A DNA stretch of 64,000 bases from assembly GCA_003216595.1 (NCBI GenBank), contig QCIQ01000001.1, forward strand, positions 1 to 64,000, read 5' to 3'. Positions 27,413 to 38,261 of this stretch are shown piece after piece (within the stretch, counting starts at the first letter, position 1; each line of letters opens with the position of its first letter). Source of the DNA: Prochlorococcus sp. AG-402-M18. Lineage in GTDB: Bacteria > Cyanobacteriota > Cyanobacteriia > PCC-6307 > Cyanobiaceae. The notes below the pieces were generated by a model, which was given only the letters and a program-made list of their open reading frames with translations, was not told where the DNA came from and searched no databases. Position numbers and translations under genes: made by a program.

Positions 27413-28969
27413 ATGGAATTTAAAAGAATCAATCAAATAGAATTACCTGATAAGCGTTTTTATGAGATATTTTTACCTATATTATTTATAATTATAGGTT
27501 TATTTGGTGCATTTAACCATGCTCTTTGGAGAGATGAGATGCAAGGATGGCTAGTAGCCTGGCAAAGTAATAACTTAATAGATTTATGGAAAAATAATGC
27601 ACCATCTGGACATCCTGTCCTTTGGTCATTATTAATTTATTTCTCAAAAAATATTACTGGCACACCCATAAGTATGCAATTGATGCATTGGCTTTTAGGT
27701 AGTTCTACAATTTTGATATTTTGGAGATTTAGTCCATTTAATTTAACTACTAAAGCTCTATTTACATTTGGATATTTTCCTTTTTGGGAATATTTTTTTG
27801 TATGTCGTCATTATGTTATTGCAGAATTATTAATATTTACTTTTTGCTCTATTTATCATATAAAAGAGAAAACGTACATACCCTTCTCTTTCTGTATTGG
27901 CCTTTTGGCTAATACACAAGCGTTGTCATGGTCATTAGCATTCGCTATTGGAATGACTCTGGTTTTGGATTGGTTTTTAAATCCTGATCAAAAAATAAAT
28001 TATAAAAGAAATAAAAATTGGATTCTTGATTTGACAACTAGTATCTGTATTTCTTCCACATTATTGTTTTTTGGAGCTTTTAGTCTTCTTCAAGTAAGAG
28101 ATTCAGTCAAGTTACTTTCTTCCTTTATAGATATACGTCATTTTCTTAGAGTGATAGGACAAATTTTTGGAGGATATATGCTTATTATTCCTAATTCAAG
28201 TAGATTTCTTGACTTAGGTTTATGTGCCTTAATTACTTTGATTTTGCTTGTTAGTACAGTCTCTTTTATTAAATTTTTTCGTCCAGCATTAATTTATTTT
28301 TTTAGCGGTATTATATTTTTATTCCTTTTTAACTATTTTTTATTTCTTGGTGATGGATCCAGACATTATGGATATTATTTTCTATTGATTATCTCCTCAT
28401 TATGGTTAGCACTATCTAATCAAGATCAACAACTTACTTCTTCTAATCACGAAAGTTTATTCACTAAAGGTCATTTATTTTATTTCCCAAGATTACTTAC
28501 CCTTTGTTTAACGATTCATTTGGTTGTTGGGATTCATATGGTCATAAATGATTTCCGGATACCTTATTCTAGTGGAAAGGAAACTGCGCAATATATTCAG
28601 GCTAAAGGATGGGAGGATTATCCCATATTTGCTACTAGAGATGTTGAAGTGGCGACAGTTTCTGGATACCTTGATAGACAATTCTACTTGCCTGAATTGA
28701 ATGGATTTGGAAGTTATGCTCAGTGGGCTAATCGGCAAATAATAGACAGAACTAAAACACTTGATGAAGTCCAAGTTTATTTAGATAAATTCCCTAAGGT
28801 AAATAAATTATTACTGCTTTTAAGTAATCGGTCATCTATTAAGAATTTGGAGCCAGGTGAGTCTATTTACTTTGAAAAATTTAGAGTAATTGCTGATTCA
28901 AAATTTGAGAACTCCTTTCATGATTCAGAGAAGTTCTACTTATATTGGGTTGATAGGATTGTTGATTAA
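27413..28969 (+). CDS. Polytopic membrane protein, probable GT-C fold glycosyltransferase
   Basis: The 518-residue protein has about ten membrane helices over residues 20-365 and a soluble C-terminal domain of about 140 residues. The first extracytoplasmic loop holds NHALWRDEMQGWLVAW near 36-51; an acidic DE motif here is characteristic of lipid-phosphosugar dependent GT-C enzymes (PMT/ArnT-like). It precedes the LPS exporter genes, so a role in decorating an envelope glycan is reasonable. Donor and acceptor are unknown. Confidence 0.7.
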   Translation: MEFKRINQIELPDKRFYEIFLPILFIIIGLFGAFNHALWRDEMQGWLVAWQSNNLIDLWKNNAPSGHPVLWSLLIYFSKNITGTPISMQLMHWLLGSSTILIFWRFSPFNLTTKALFTFGYFPFWEYFFVCRHYVIAELLIFTFCSIYHIKEKTYIPFSFCIGLLANTQALSWSLAFAIGMTLVLDWFLNPDQKINYKRNKNWILDLTTSICISSTLLFFGAFSLLQVRDSVKLLSSFIDIRHFLRVIGQIFGGYMLIIPNSSRFLDLGLCALITLILLVSTVSFIKFFRPALIYFFSGIIFLFLFNYFLFLGDGSRHYGYYFLLIISSLWLALSNQDQQLTSSNHESLFTKGHLFYFPRLLTLCLTIHLVVGIHMVINDFRIPYSSGKETAQYIQAKGWEDYPIFATRDVEVATVSGYLDRQFYLPELNGFGSYAQWANRQIIDRTKTLDEVQVYLDKFPKVNKLLLLLSNRSSIKNLEPGESIYFEKFRVIADSKFENSFHDSEKFYLYWVDRIVD

Positions 28970-29044
28970 CCTTGTTTAAGAGATGTATAGTTTAATATCG
29001 GATAATTCTTATGTATAAGCTCCCCCCTAATAGGTTCTATTGAA

Positions 29045-29770
29045 ATGACTCTAATTATTGAGAGTTTGGACTTAACCTTATCTCATAAAACTATTGTTAA
29101 AAACGTTAATTTAAATGTTAAACCTGGGGAGATTGTTGGCCTTTTGGGCCCAAATGGTGCGGGTAAAACTAGTACTTTTAATATGATCGTGGGCTTGATT
29201 AAGCCAAACAAAGGCAATATCTACTTGGAGGGAAATAGCATAAAAAATTTTTCGATGACAAAAAGAGTTCAATTAGGAATAGGTTATTTACCTCAAGAAC
29301 CAAGTGTTTTTAGAAATCTTACAGTTATTGAGAACTTGGATATTGCTCTTTCTCAATCAAACTTATCAATTTCTTTATTTAGGAAAAAACGTGAAGAATT
29401 GATTGAGGAATTTAATTTGGTCTCCTTCCTTGATCGTTTTGGTCATCAACTTTCCGGCGGGGAAAGGCGAAGATGTGAAGTAGCGAGAGCTTTAGCTGTG
29501 GGACGTTTAGGTCCTAAATTTTTACTTTTAGACGAGCCTTTTGCAGGAGTTGATCCTATAGCTATTAATGATCTACAGAATTTAATTAGGAAATTAAAAA
29601 ATAAGAATATAGGCATATTAATTACTGATCACAATGTTAGAGCAACATTGGCTATTACCGAACGCTCTTATATTCTTAATCAAGGCGAAATACTTGCCAA
29701 TGGATCTTCAGATCAACTCAGAATAAATGAAGTTGTTAAAGAGAGTTATCTTGGGAATTCATTTGATTAA
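29045..29770 (+). CDS. lptB: LPS export ABC transporter ATP-binding protein LptB
   Basis: A 241-residue ATPase with GLLGPNGAGKTST near 33-45, LSGGERRRCEVARAL (the LptB/LivF-type signature) and LLLDEPFAGVDPIAI. LptB with the LptF/G permease extracts LPS from the inner membrane. The next gene is that permease, which fixes the assignment. ATG at 29045 follows a 75-base gap. Confidence 0.95.
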   Translation: MTLIIESLDLTLSHKTIVKNVNLNVKPGEIVGLLGPNGAGKTSTFNMIVGLIKPNKGNIYLEGNSIKNFSMTKRVQLGIGYLPQEPSVFRNLTVIENLDIALSQSNLSISLFRKKREELIEEFNLVSFLDRFGHQLSGGERRRCEVARALAVGRLGPKFLLLDEPFAGVDPIAINDLQNLIRKLKNKNIGILITDHNVRATLAITERSYILNQGEILANGSSDQLRINEVVKESYLGNSFD

Positions 29771-29776
29771 TTAGCT

Positions 29777-30964
29777 ATGTTTAATAACATTTATTTTTTA
29801 TCTAGATTTCAAAATTTAGTAGAAAGGATATGGAAAATAATTCCGTTGTTAGATAGATGGATACTTTTTGAATTATTGCCCCCTTTATTTTTTTCAATAG
29901 CCGCTTTTACCGTCGTTTCTCTCTCAGTAGGAGTTATCTTTGATCTGATTAGGAAAATAGTTGAGATTGGTCTTCCTTTATCTATTGCTATTAAGATTCT
30001 ATTGCTAAAGCTACCTAGTTTTATTGTTATTTCTTTCCCTATGGCAATGTTACTTTCAACTTTGCTGGCTTATGGAAGTCTTAATGATAATAGTGAAATT
30101 AAGGCTATAAAAAGTATTGGTATATCAATTTATAGACTTATTTTACCAGGATTGATCCTGTCAATATTTATGTCATATATGACCTTCATCTTTAATAATA
30201 ATATTGTTCCTAGTACCAATAAAAATGCAGAAATCATCTTAGCTAATTCTTTAGGTAGATCTTTTACAAATGAAAAGGGTGAAGATATTATCTTTTCAAA
30301 GAAAGGAGAAATTGCAGATCCATATTCAAGCTATAAAAAAAGAGGAGTTACTCATCTTTTTTATGCATGGAAATTTATTGACGGACAGATGTTAGATGTC
30401 ACCGTAATTGATTTCTCAAGATTAGGTTTTACTCAAATGCTTAAGGCTAAAAAAGGAATCTGGAATGGCGACAAAAACAATTGGGAATTCTTTGAAGGGG
30501 ATATTTTGACACTTAGTCCTAATGGAAGTAATACAAGAACTAAATTCTTGAGCCTTTTATATCCATTAGGTACTGAACTTACCAATATTGCACAACTGCC
30601 AAAAGATGCTAATGATATGAATCTTGGGGAAGCAAATACGGCTATGAAGTTATATCAAAGTAGCGGTAATATTAAAGAAGCAAGAAGAATGAAAGTAAGA
30701 ATTCAAGAAAAATTTACTTTACCAATCGCTTGTTCAGTTTTTGCTTTGATTGGTTGTAGTTTTGGGGTAATGCAAAAAAAAGGAGGAGGTAGAAGTCAAA
30801 GTTTCGGATTAAGTATTATTTTGATACTTATCTATTACATTTTGAGTTTTAGTTTTAGCTCTCTTGGAGTCAAAGGAATAATAAATCCTTTCTTTGCTGC
30901 TTGGTCTCCTGTTTTTTTGTCTATGTTAGGAGGGGGTTTTTTGTTAAAACAAGCAAGCAAATGA
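29777..30964 (+). CDS. LPS export permease, LptF/LptG (YjgP/YjgQ) family
   Basis: The 395-residue protein has three N-terminal helices (about 28-60, 65-95 and 108-135). A beta-jellyroll periplasmic domain follows, with FTNEKGEDIIFSKKGEI and then FSRLGFTQMLKAKKG. Three C-terminal helices end the protein, with an RxxxFTLPIACSVFALIG signature. Cyanobacteria often have a single permease gene instead of an F/G pair, which would act as a homodimer or with an unlinked partner. The gene begins 6 bases after lptB. Confidence 0.92.
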   Translation: MFNNIYFLSRFQNLVERIWKIIPLLDRWILFELLPPLFFSIAAFTVVSLSVGVIFDLIRKIVEIGLPLSIAIKILLLKLPSFIVISFPMAMLLSTLLAYGSLNDNSEIKAIKSIGISIYRLILPGLILSIFMSYMTFIFNNNIVPSTNKNAEIILANSLGRSFTNEKGEDIIFSKKGEIADPYSSYKKRGVTHLFYAWKFIDGQMLDVTVIDFSRLGFTQMLKAKKGIWNGDKNNWEFFEGDILTLSPNGSNTRTKFLSLLYPLGTELTNIAQLPKDANDMNLGEANTAMKLYQSSGNIKEARRMKVRIQEKFTLPIACSVFALIGCSFGVMQKKGGGRSQSFGLSIILILIYYILSFSFSSLGVKGIINPFFAAWSPVFLSMLGGGFLLKQASK

Positions 30965-31000
30965 TCTGGTCTTTCTAAATAACTCTAGTTGCTTTTATCT

Positions 31001-31948
31001 ATGCTTGATTTTCAGTTAAATAATTTTTCTTTTGACCCTGTTGTTTCTCTTGGGTTTATAGCCTTTCTTTCTTTATTAATTGCATTACCTATTTCATTTT
31101 GGTCAGTTGCTGGTAGCAGTGATTCCTCCAAAGCTAGATTTTTAGTCGCAATATCCAATCTTTTTCTAACTTGTCAATTGATCCTGAGATGGTGGCAATC
31201 GGGACATTTTCCAATTAGTAATCTCTATGAGTCACTTTGTTTTTTGACTTGGGGTTGTACCTTGACTCAACTTTTTGTTGAAAGGGCATGGCGGTCCCCA
31301 ATAGTTTCCGCAGTTGCGACTCCTATCTCATTACTCTCAATTGGTTTTGCTAGTTTTGTTTTACCAGAGAATTTGCAATCTTCTGCTCCATTAGTTCCAG
31401 CACTTCGTTCTAGTTGGTTGGTTATGCATGTGAGTGTAATCATGAGTTCTTACGCTGCATTACTAATAGGTTCAATTTTGTCCTTTGGTGTCTTTCTTGT
31501 TGATGGAAAAAAGCAATTTAGTATCCGTAATAGCTCCTTTGGCTCTGGTTCCTATAGGCAAAGTTCTGAGCTTTATATAGATGAAAGAAATGAGAACTTA
31601 AATTCAATACAACCGGTTGAATTTACAAACGCTGAGCAACTTGATTCTTTAAGTTATAGATCTATAACTGCTGGATTTTTGTTGCTTACAGTTGGTCTTA
31701 TTAGTGGTGCTGTGTGGGCTAATGAAGCTTGGGGTAGTTGGTGGAGTTGGGACCCCAAAGAAACTTGGGCTTTAATATGTTGGTTGGTTTATGCGGCTTA
31801 TTTACATACAAGGCTAACAAGAGGATGGCAAGGTAAAAAACCTGCCTTGCTTGCTATAGCAGGCTTTTTAGTTATTATTATTTGCTATATAGGAGTAAAT
31901 CTTCTTGGTGTTGGCTTACACAGTTATGGATGGTTCTTTGATGCTTAA
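31001..31948 (+). CDS. ccsA: Cytochrome c biogenesis protein CcsA (System II haem handling)
   Basis: A polytopic protein of about 315 residues, with the tryptophan-rich WWD motif [15 protein letters not shown] near 243-257 and conserved histidines in HVSVIM and LHSYGWF. CcsA with Ccs1 moves haem across the thylakoid membrane and attaches it to apocytochromes c (PetJ, cytochrome f). The ATG at 31001 is chosen; a TTG four codons upstream is also open. The ccs1 partner is not in the window. Confidence 0.95.
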   Translation: MLDFQLNNFSFDPVVSLGFIAFLSLLIALPISFWSVAGSSDSSKARFLVAISNLFLTCQLILRWWQSGHFPISNLYESLCFLTWGCTLTQLFVERAWRSPIVSAVATPISLLSIGFASFVLPENLQSSAPLVPALRSSWLVMHVSVIMSSYAALLIGSILSFGVFLVDGKKQFSIRNSSFGSGSYRQSSELYIDERNENLNSIQPVEFTNAEQLDSLSYRSITAGFLLLTVGLISGAVWANEAWGSWWSWDPKETWALICWLVYAAYLHTRLTRGWQGKKPALLAIAGFLVIIICYIGVNLLGVGLHSYGWFFDA

Positions 31949-31965
31949 ATAGTTGATTAACTTTA

Positions 31966-32718
31966 CTATTTCTCTACTATTTTTCCATTCTGTGCGTCAT
32001 TAGCAATTTTTCTTAGTGCATCGCAACCTTCTTTAAGTGTTGGGTAAGCAAACATACCACTTCCTGCTATAAAACAGTTCGCTCCTGCAGCACAACATTG
32101 AGATAATGACCAATCTGCTTTTATTCCTCCATCAACTTCTATATCTACGTTGTATCCATTTTCTAAAATTATTTTTCTTAATTGAGTGATTTTGTTGAGC
32201 ATTGTTGGAATATATGCTTGCCCGCCAAATCCAGGGTTAACTGTCATTACTAAAACGTGATCAACCATATCAAGCACATCTTTGACCATATCCATTGGTG
32301 TATGAGGATTAAGAGCTACTGAGGGAGACCCTCCTAATTGACGAATTCTGCCAAGAATTCGATGAAGATGAACATTTGCTTCAGCATGAGCAATTACAAC
32401 GCCTGGTTCTCCGTTTGCACCCTTACTTGCTTCTACATATCCCTCAAGCATGGTTTCACAATTGTATTGACTAACCATTAACTGAGTCTCAAATGGAACT
32501 TTGCAATACTTTCGGCATGCAGAAATCATTTCTGGTCCGAATGTGAGATTTGGAACAAAGTTCCCATCCATCACATCAAATTGAATTCTGTCTACTCCCG
32601 CTAATTCAAGGTCTTTTACGCACTGACCCATATTTGCCCAATCTGCTGGCAATACTGAAGGGATTATTTGAACTTGACGGTGTTCAGAAAAAATTGCTGA
32701 CGAAATGGATTGGATCAT
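31966..32718 (-). CDS. rpe: Ribulose-phosphate 3-epimerase
   Basis: A TIM-barrel enzyme that interconverts ribulose 5-phosphate and xylulose 5-phosphate in the Calvin and pentose phosphate cycles. Seen are IIPSVLPADWANMG, FDVMDGNFVPNLTFGPEMI (metal His/Asp environment), VMTVNPGFGGQAY and VDGGIK. The 250-residue length is normal. It is convergent with ccsA and divergent from glpX, whose product feeds the same cycle. Confidence 0.97.
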   Translation of the reverse strand: MIQSISSAIFSEHRQVQIIPSVLPADWANMGQCVKDLELAGVDRIQFDVMDGNFVPNLTFGPEMISACRKYCKVPFETQLMVSQYNCETMLEGYVEASKGANGEPGVVIAHAEANVHLHRILGRIRQLGGSPSVALNPHTPMDMVKDVLDMVDHVLVMTVNPGFGGQAYIPTMLNKITQLRKIILENGYNVDIEVDGGIKADWSLSQCCAAGANCFIAGSGMFAYPTLKEGCDALRKIANDAQNGKIVEK

Positions 32719-32917
32719 TGTTTTTGTCTTTTGCCAAAGATTCTATTAATTCATGGTCACAAGTTCTAGTGTGACCATGCACTGATACAGTAATTATTGC
32801 TTATCAACAGATAATAAGTTTTTTGTGAGTACTTTTTTCAGAGCATTTTTCAATGCCCTCAATTACTTACAATATTGTCTGCCTTAAGGCTTAAATTTCT
32901 TTACCTAGCTGCAAAAA

Positions 32918-33922
32918 GTGGATCGTACTCTCGTCCAAGAAATTCTTGAAGTAGTTGAGCAAGCTGCAATTGCTTCGGCTCAATTGACTGGTTTGGGTCA
33001 AAAAGATGAGGCTGATGCCGCTGCCGTAGAGGCAATGCGAAAGAGAATGGGCACGATTCAGATGCAAGGAAGGATCGTAATTGGAGAAGGAGAAAGAGAT
33101 GAAGCTCCAATGCTTTATATCGGAGAAGAAGTTGGCTCAGGCACAGGTCCAGGAGTTGACTTTGCGGTAGATCCATGCGAAGGGACAAATTTATGTGCTA
33201 ATAGTCAGCGTGGGTCTATGGCTGTTTTAGCTGCCTCAGATAGAGGTGGTTTATTTAATGCTCCAGATTTTTATATGAATAAATTAGCTGCTCCACCAGC
33301 AGCTAAGGCCAAGGTTGATATAAGAAAAACTCCTACAGAAAATATAAAAATTTTGAGTGATTGCCTTGGTATCGCAATAAGTGATTTAACTATTGTTGTT
33401 ATGGATAGAGCTAGACATAAAAATTTAGTTTCTGAAATTAGATCTACTGGTGCGAGGATACAGCCTATATCAGATGGAGATGTTCAGGCAGCAATAGCAT
33501 GTGGATTTGAGGGGACTGGTACACATTGTTTAATGGGTATTGGCGCTGCTCCTGAGGGAGTTATCTCTGCCGCTGCCATGAGGGCTCTTGGAGGACATTT
33601 TCAGGGACAACTTGTTTATGATCCTGCTATAGCTCAAACATCTGAATGGGCAGATTATACAAAAGAAGGAAATATTAAAAGATTGAACGAAATGGGCATA
33701 ACTGATATCGATAAGATATATGAAGCAAATGAACTTGCCTCAGGAGAAAATGTTGTTTTTGCTGGTAGTGGAATAACAGATGGATTGCTTTTTGATGGTG
33801 TTAAATTTGAAAAAGATTGCACTAGAACTAGTAGTCTTGTTATTAGTACGCTGGATCAAACAGCAAGATTTACTAATACGGTTCACATCAAAGATGGTGC
33901 TCAAAGCATCTCTTTGAAGTGA
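32918..33922 (+). CDS. glpX: Fructose-1,6/sedoheptulose-1,7-bisphosphatase, class II (GlpX)
   Basis: The bifunctional cyanobacterial Calvin cycle phosphatase, 334 residues, GTG start. Metal and substrate motifs are [21 protein letters not shown] (Glu-rich) and [10 protein letters not shown], the class II equivalent of DPxDGxx[30 protein letters not shown] is also family-specific. The 199-base gap to the divergent rpe holds both promoters; no other feature is evident there. Confidence 0.97.
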   Translation: MDRTLVQEILEVVEQAAIASAQLTGLGQKDEADAAAVEAMRKRMGTIQMQGRIVIGEGERDEAPMLYIGEEVGSGTGPGVDFAVDPCEGTNLCANSQRGSMAVLAASDRGGLFNAPDFYMNKLAAPPAAKAKVDIRKTPTENIKILSDCLGIAISDLTIVVMDRARHKNLVSEIRSTGARIQPISDGDVQAAIACGFEGTGTHCLMGIGAAPEGVISAAAMRALGGHFQGQLVYDPAIAQTSEWADYTKEGNIKRLNEMGITDIDKIYEANELASGENVVFAGSGITDGLLFDGVKFEKDCTRTSSLVISTLDQTARFTNTVHIKDGAQSISLK

Positions 33923-33952
33923 GATTTTAATAAATGAATTAAGGGGCTATTT

Positions 33953-35278
33953 ATGCATATTGCTGTCGTCGGTCTTAGCCATCGCACGGCCCCAGTCGAA
34001 GTGCGCGAAAAGCTAAGTATCCCAGAAGAACTCATTGAAAAATCTTTTAATAATTTAAAGAAAATTGATCAAATTTTAGAAGTTTCCATACTCAGTACAT
34101 GTAACCGCCTTGAAATTTATAGTTTAGTTAAGGAACCTCAAACTGGAATAGATGCAATTAAATCTTTTCTTCTTGATTTTTCGGGCCTTGAGGATGAGAT
34201 CCTTTCCCCACACTTATTTAATTTTGTCCAGGAGAAAGCTGTTTCACATGTGATGAGGGTCTCTGCTGGATTGGATAGTTTGGTTTTAGGTGAAGGACAG
34301 ATCTTGTCTCAAGTAAAAAAAATGGTTCGTCTTGGCCAAGACCATCAAAGTCTAGGACCTATTTTGAATAGATTATTAACTCAGGCAGTTAGTACTGGTA
34401 AACGCGTAAGAAGCGAGACAAATCTTGGAACCGGAGCAGTTTCTATAAGTTCTGCGGCGGTAGAACTAGCACAATTAAAACTTGGTCAAGCGCATGGAAG
34501 AGATCAATTGATGACTTTGGAAACTGAAAAGGTCGCTGTTGTTGGCGCTGGACGAATGAGTCGATTGTTGCTCCAGCATCTCCAATCAAAAGGATGTTGT
34601 TCGCTGACTCTTTTAAATAGAACGAAAAAAAGGGCTGAGGACCTTTCAGCGGCTTTTCCCGATATTAAAATTGACTGTCAATTAATTGATCAGCTTGATA
34701 GTTGTCTATCATTTAGCACTCTGGTATTTACAAGTACAGCTGCTAATGAGCCGATTATAGATGCAGAAAAATTGATAAAAATCGATAGAAAACCTTTGCT
34801 AAGACTTATTGATATTGGAGTTCCAAGAAATATTTCTTCTGACGCAAAATCAGTTGCTGGGATTGAATCTCATGATGTTGATGACCTTCAAGAAGTAGTT
34901 TCAAGAAATCAAGAAGCCAGGCAAAAACTTGCCCTTGAAGCGGAAGGTTTGATAGAGGAAGAGTGTCGTATCTTTCTTGAATGGTGGGATAGTTTAGCGG
35001 CTGTTCCGACTATTAATTGTCTTAGATCTGGTTTGGAGTCAATCAGAAAAGAAGAACTTCAGAAGGCATTAAGCAGAATGGGACCTGATTTCTCTGCTAG
35101 AGAAAGAAAAGTTGTAGAAGCCTTAAGTAAAGGCATAATTAATAAAATACTTCATACTCCAGTAACAAAATTAAGGGCACCTCAATCAAGGAATGATCGT
35201 AGAGATGCTCTTGATGTGATTGAAAAACTTTTTAATCTTGATGTTTCTAGTTCTTTAAATAAGACCAAAAACAATTGA
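33953..35278 (+). CDS. hemA: Glutamyl-tRNA reductase
   Basis: First committed step of tetrapyrrole synthesis: reduces Glu-tRNA-Glu to glutamate 1-semialdehyde. The nucleophile is Cys50 in STCNRLEIY. An NADPH fold with VGAGRMSRLLLQHL and a C-terminal dimerisation helix follow. The N-terminus HIAVVGLSHRTAPVEVREKL is diagnostic. The 441-residue length is normal. It follows glpX after 30 bases and may share its transcript. Confidence 0.98.
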   Translation: MHIAVVGLSHRTAPVEVREKLSIPEELIEKSFNNLKKIDQILEVSILSTCNRLEIYSLVKEPQTGIDAIKSFLLDFSGLEDEILSPHLFNFVQEKAVSHVMRVSAGLDSLVLGEGQILSQVKKMVRLGQDHQSLGPILNRLLTQAVSTGKRVRSETNLGTGAVSISSAAVELAQLKLGQAHGRDQLMTLETEKVAVVGAGRMSRLLLQHLQSKGCCSLTLLNRTKKRAEDLSAAFPDIKIDCQLIDQLDSCLSFSTLVFTSTAANEPIIDAEKLIKIDRKPLLRLIDIGVPRNISSDAKSVAGIESHDVDDLQEVVSRNQEARQKLALEAEGLIEEECRIFLEWWDSLAAVPTINCLRSGLESIRKEELQKALSRMGPDFSARERKVVEALSKGIINKILHTPVTKLRAPQSRNDRRDALDVIEKLFNLDVSSSLNKTKNN

Positions 35279-35383
35279 TATTGTTATTTACTTTTGAATT
35301 TCTTACTACATATCACTTTTTACTGGATTAATGAGCACTCTATCCAGTAGGTTTGCTCCGAATAGCCGATTAATAGTCCCTTC

Positions 35384-36679
35384 ATGAAGAGAGTACTTGC
35401 CATAATTCTTGGCGGTGGGAAAGGATCTCGCCTATATCCATTAACGAAAATGAGGGCAAAGCCCGCTGTTCCATTGGCGGGTAAATATCGACTAATAGAT
35501 ATTCCCATAAGTAATTGCATAAACTCGGACATAAGTAAAATGTATGTTCTTACGCAATTCAATAGTGCTTCACTTAATAGGCATATTGCGCAAACTTATA
35601 ATCTCAGCGGACCTTTTGGACAAGGTTTTGTTGAGGTTTTAGCTGCTCAGCAGACACCAGAAACACCATCTTGGTTTGAGGGAACTGCTGATGCTGTAAG
35701 AAAATATCAATGGCTGTTTCAGGAGTGGGATGTTGATGAATATTTGATTCTCTCTGGAGATCAGCTTTATCGAATGGATTACAGTTTATTTGTTGAACAG
35801 CATAGAAAAACTGGAGCGGATTTAACAGTTGCAGCCTTGCCAGTTGATTCAGCTCAAGCTGAAGCATTTGGTTTGATGCGCACTGATGAATCTGGGAATA
35901 TTAAGGAATTTCGTGAAAAACCAACTGGTGATTCTTTGAAAGCAATGGCTGTGGATACTTCAAGGTTTGGTTTGCAACCCAGTGAGGCTAAAGAAAAACC
36001 TTATTTGGCTTCTATGGGAATTTATGTTTTTAGTCGTTCTACTCTTTTTGACTTATTAAATAAATTTCCCTCCTATACAGATTTTGGTAAAGAAATTATT
36101 CCTGAAGCTTTAGGAAGAGGAGATAAACTGAAAAGCTATGTTTTTAATGACTACTGGGAGGATATAGGAACTATTGGTGCATTTTTTGAATCAAATTTAG
36201 CTTTAACTCAACAACCGACTCCTCCTTTTAGTTTTTATGATGAAAAGTTCCCTATTTACACTAGACCAAGATATTTGCCACCTTCAAAAATTGTAGATAC
36301 CCAAATAACTGACTCAATAGTTTCCGAGGGATCCATACTTAAATCATGTAGCATTCACCATTGTGTTTTGGGAGTACGGAGTCGAATTGAAAGTGACGTT
36401 GTACTTAATGAAACTCTGGTTATGGGATCAGATTTTTATGAGTCTTATGAAGAGAGAATAGCTCTAAGGAATGGGGGGGGGATACCTTTAGGTGTTGGAC
36501 AAGGAACAACTGTTAAAAGAGCGATTCTCGATAAAAACGCTCGCATTGGTGACAATGTGACGATAGTCAATAAAGACAACGTGGAAGAAGCTGATCGTCC
36601 AGAACAAGGTTTTTATATTCGCAATGGAATTGTTGTTATCGTCAAAAATGCCACAATTCCAGATGGAACTATTATTTGA
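35384..36679 (+). CDS. glgC: Glucose-1-phosphate adenylyltransferase (ADP-glucose pyrophosphorylase)
   Basis: Catalyses the committed step of glycogen synthesis, ATP + glucose-1-P to ADP-glucose. N-terminal [30 protein letters not shown] is complete, with the SGDQLYRMD active site near 125. [10 protein letters not shown] near the C-terminus belongs to the allosteric 3-phosphoglycerate region of cyanobacterial and plant enzymes. A run of nine G (36473-36481) encodes the three Gly of NGGGIP. The 431-residue length is normal. Confidence 0.98.
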   Translation: MKRVLAIILGGGKGSRLYPLTKMRAKPAVPLAGKYRLIDIPISNCINSDISKMYVLTQFNSASLNRHIAQTYNLSGPFGQGFVEVLAAQQTPETPSWFEGTADAVRKYQWLFQEWDVDEYLILSGDQLYRMDYSLFVEQHRKTGADLTVAALPVDSAQAEAFGLMRTDESGNIKEFREKPTGDSLKAMAVDTSRFGLQPSEAKEKPYLASMGIYVFSRSTLFDLLNKFPSYTDFGKEIIPEALGRGDKLKSYVFNDYWEDIGTIGAFFESNLALTQQPTPPFSFYDEKFPIYTRPRYLPPSKIVDTQITDSIVSEGSILKSCSIHHCVLGVRSRIESDVVLNETLVMGSDFYESYEERIALRNGGGIPLGVGQGTTVKRAILDKNARIGDNVTIVNKDNVEEADRPEQGFYIRNGIVVIVKNATIPDGTII

Positions 36680-36837
36680 TTTTTATATAATCATCTAGAA
36701 ATTAATAAGCCTAGTTTTTCAATATTTTATTCTTAAACATTTTTTAAAGAATCCTTCATCCCTGACATTGAGCTCATGAATGCAGCGAAATGATTCCATA
36801 GTCGTCACACTAATTCAAGTAGAAATTTATTAACTTA

Positions 36838-38256
36838 ATGGCCAAGGCACATTTTGGATTAGTCGGTCTTGGAGTAATGGGTGAGAACCTTGTTCTTAAT
36901 GCAGAGCGAAATGGTTTTTCTAGTGTGGTTTATAACCGTACTTATAAAAAAACAGAAGATTTTCTTTTAGGTCGAGGTTTAAATAAATCAATTCAAGGAG
37001 CGATGGATCTTGAAGAATTTGTATCAAAGCTGGAACGTCCAAGAAGAGTATTAATGATGGTTAAAGCTGGAGCAGCTACTGATGCTGTCATTAATCAAAT
37101 TTCACCTTTCCTCGAGGAAGGTGACTTGCTCATTGATGGTGGAAATGCTCAATTTATGGATACAGAAAGAAGAGTAAAAGAACTTGAGAGCAAGAGTTTT
37201 GGTTATATCGGGATGGGTGTATCAGGTGGAGCTAAAGGTGCATTAGAAGGACCTAGCATGATGCCTGGTGGAACAAAGACTTCTTATGACGCAATAGATA
37301 GTTTGTTGAACAAAATGGCAGCTCAGGTTGAAGATGGACCTTGTGTTACTTATATCGGTCCAGGGGGCTCAGGACATTTTGTTAAGACAGTTCACAATGG
37401 AATTGAATATGGTATTGAGCAGATTTTGGCTGAGGCCTATGACTTGATGAAGAGAGTTTGTGGAATGAGTGGTGATGAGATGGCATCTGTGATGGCCTAT
37501 TGGAATAAAACCGAAGAACTTTCCTCCTATCTTGTTGAAATTACAGAGGCATGTTTGCGCGTTAAGGACCCTGATGACAGTTCCGATCTTGTCGAAAAGA
37601 TAATGGATAAGGCGGGTCAAAAAGGTACTGGCTTATGGACAGTCGTCAGTGCACTTGAACTTGGAGCTTCTGTTCCAACTATCTATGCATCTTTGAATGG
37701 AAGGGTTATGAGTTCGATGAAAGATCAAAGAAATTATGCAGAAACAATTTTGAACGGCAATAAGCCTTCGTTTGTTGATTTTGGAAAGCCCTCTGATGGC
37801 ATGCCTTTGCTTATGGATGCTGTTGTATTAGCTACAATTGCTAGTTATGCCCAAGGCATGGATATTCTAAGGCTAGCTTCTGATGAATATAATTATGATC
37901 TTGATATGCCCTCCATTGCTCAAATATGGAAAGGTGGTTGCATAATAAGGTCTACTCTTTTGAGTCGTATTCAGAATGCATTTAAGAAAGATCCGAAGTT
38001 AAGTAATCTTATTCTAGATAGTTGGTTCGCTGAACAGGTAAATAATCGTCTTTCTGGTCTGACTCAGGTTGTTTCTGCTGCCGCTAATTCTGGAATTCCA
38101 GTTCCGTGTTTAAGTAGCACTCTTGATTATTTAAATAGTTTTAGAACCTCTAGACTTCCTCAAAACTTGGTTCAGGCAATGAGAGATTGTTTTGGCTCTC
38201 ATACTTATGAACGCGTAGATAAAGCTGGATCATTTCACACTGAATGGATTGATTGA
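36838..38256 (+). CDS. gnd: 6-phosphogluconate dehydrogenase, decarboxylating
   Basis: An oxidative pentose phosphate enzyme that makes ribulose 5-phosphate, CO2 and NADPH. It has FGLVGLGVMGENLVLNAERNGF (NADP fold), MGVSGGAKGALEGPSMMPGG and HNGIEYGIEQ catalytic segments, and a long helical C-terminal domain. The 472-residue length is normal. The 158-base gap before it holds no feature I can name. pgl follows within six bases, joining the two NADPH-pathway enzymes. Confidence 0.97.
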   Translation: MAKAHFGLVGLGVMGENLVLNAERNGFSSVVYNRTYKKTEDFLLGRGLNKSIQGAMDLEEFVSKLERPRRVLMMVKAGAATDAVINQISPFLEEGDLLIDGGNAQFMDTERRVKELESKSFGYIGMGVSGGAKGALEGPSMMPGGTKTSYDAIDSLLNKMAAQVEDGPCVTYIGPGGSGHFVKTVHNGIEYGIEQILAEAYDLMKRVCGMSGDEMASVMAYWNKTEELSSYLVEITEACLRVKDPDDSSDLVEKIMDKAGQKGTGLWTVVSALELGASVPTIYASLNGRVMSSMKDQRNYAETILNGNKPSFVDFGKPSDGMPLLMDAVVLATIASYAQGMDILRLASDEYNYDLDMPSIAQIWKGGCIIRSTLLSRIQNAFKKDPKLSNLILDSWFAEQVNNRLSGLTQVVSAAANSGIPVPCLSSTLDYLNSFRTSRLPQNLVQAMRDCFGSHTYERVDKAGSFHTEWID

Positions 38257-38261
38257 TACTA

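Noticed and set aside
38253-38261. Earlier TTG start for pgl overlapping gnd
   Set aside because: The ATG at 38262 is closer to the conserved start of the family and needs no overlap.
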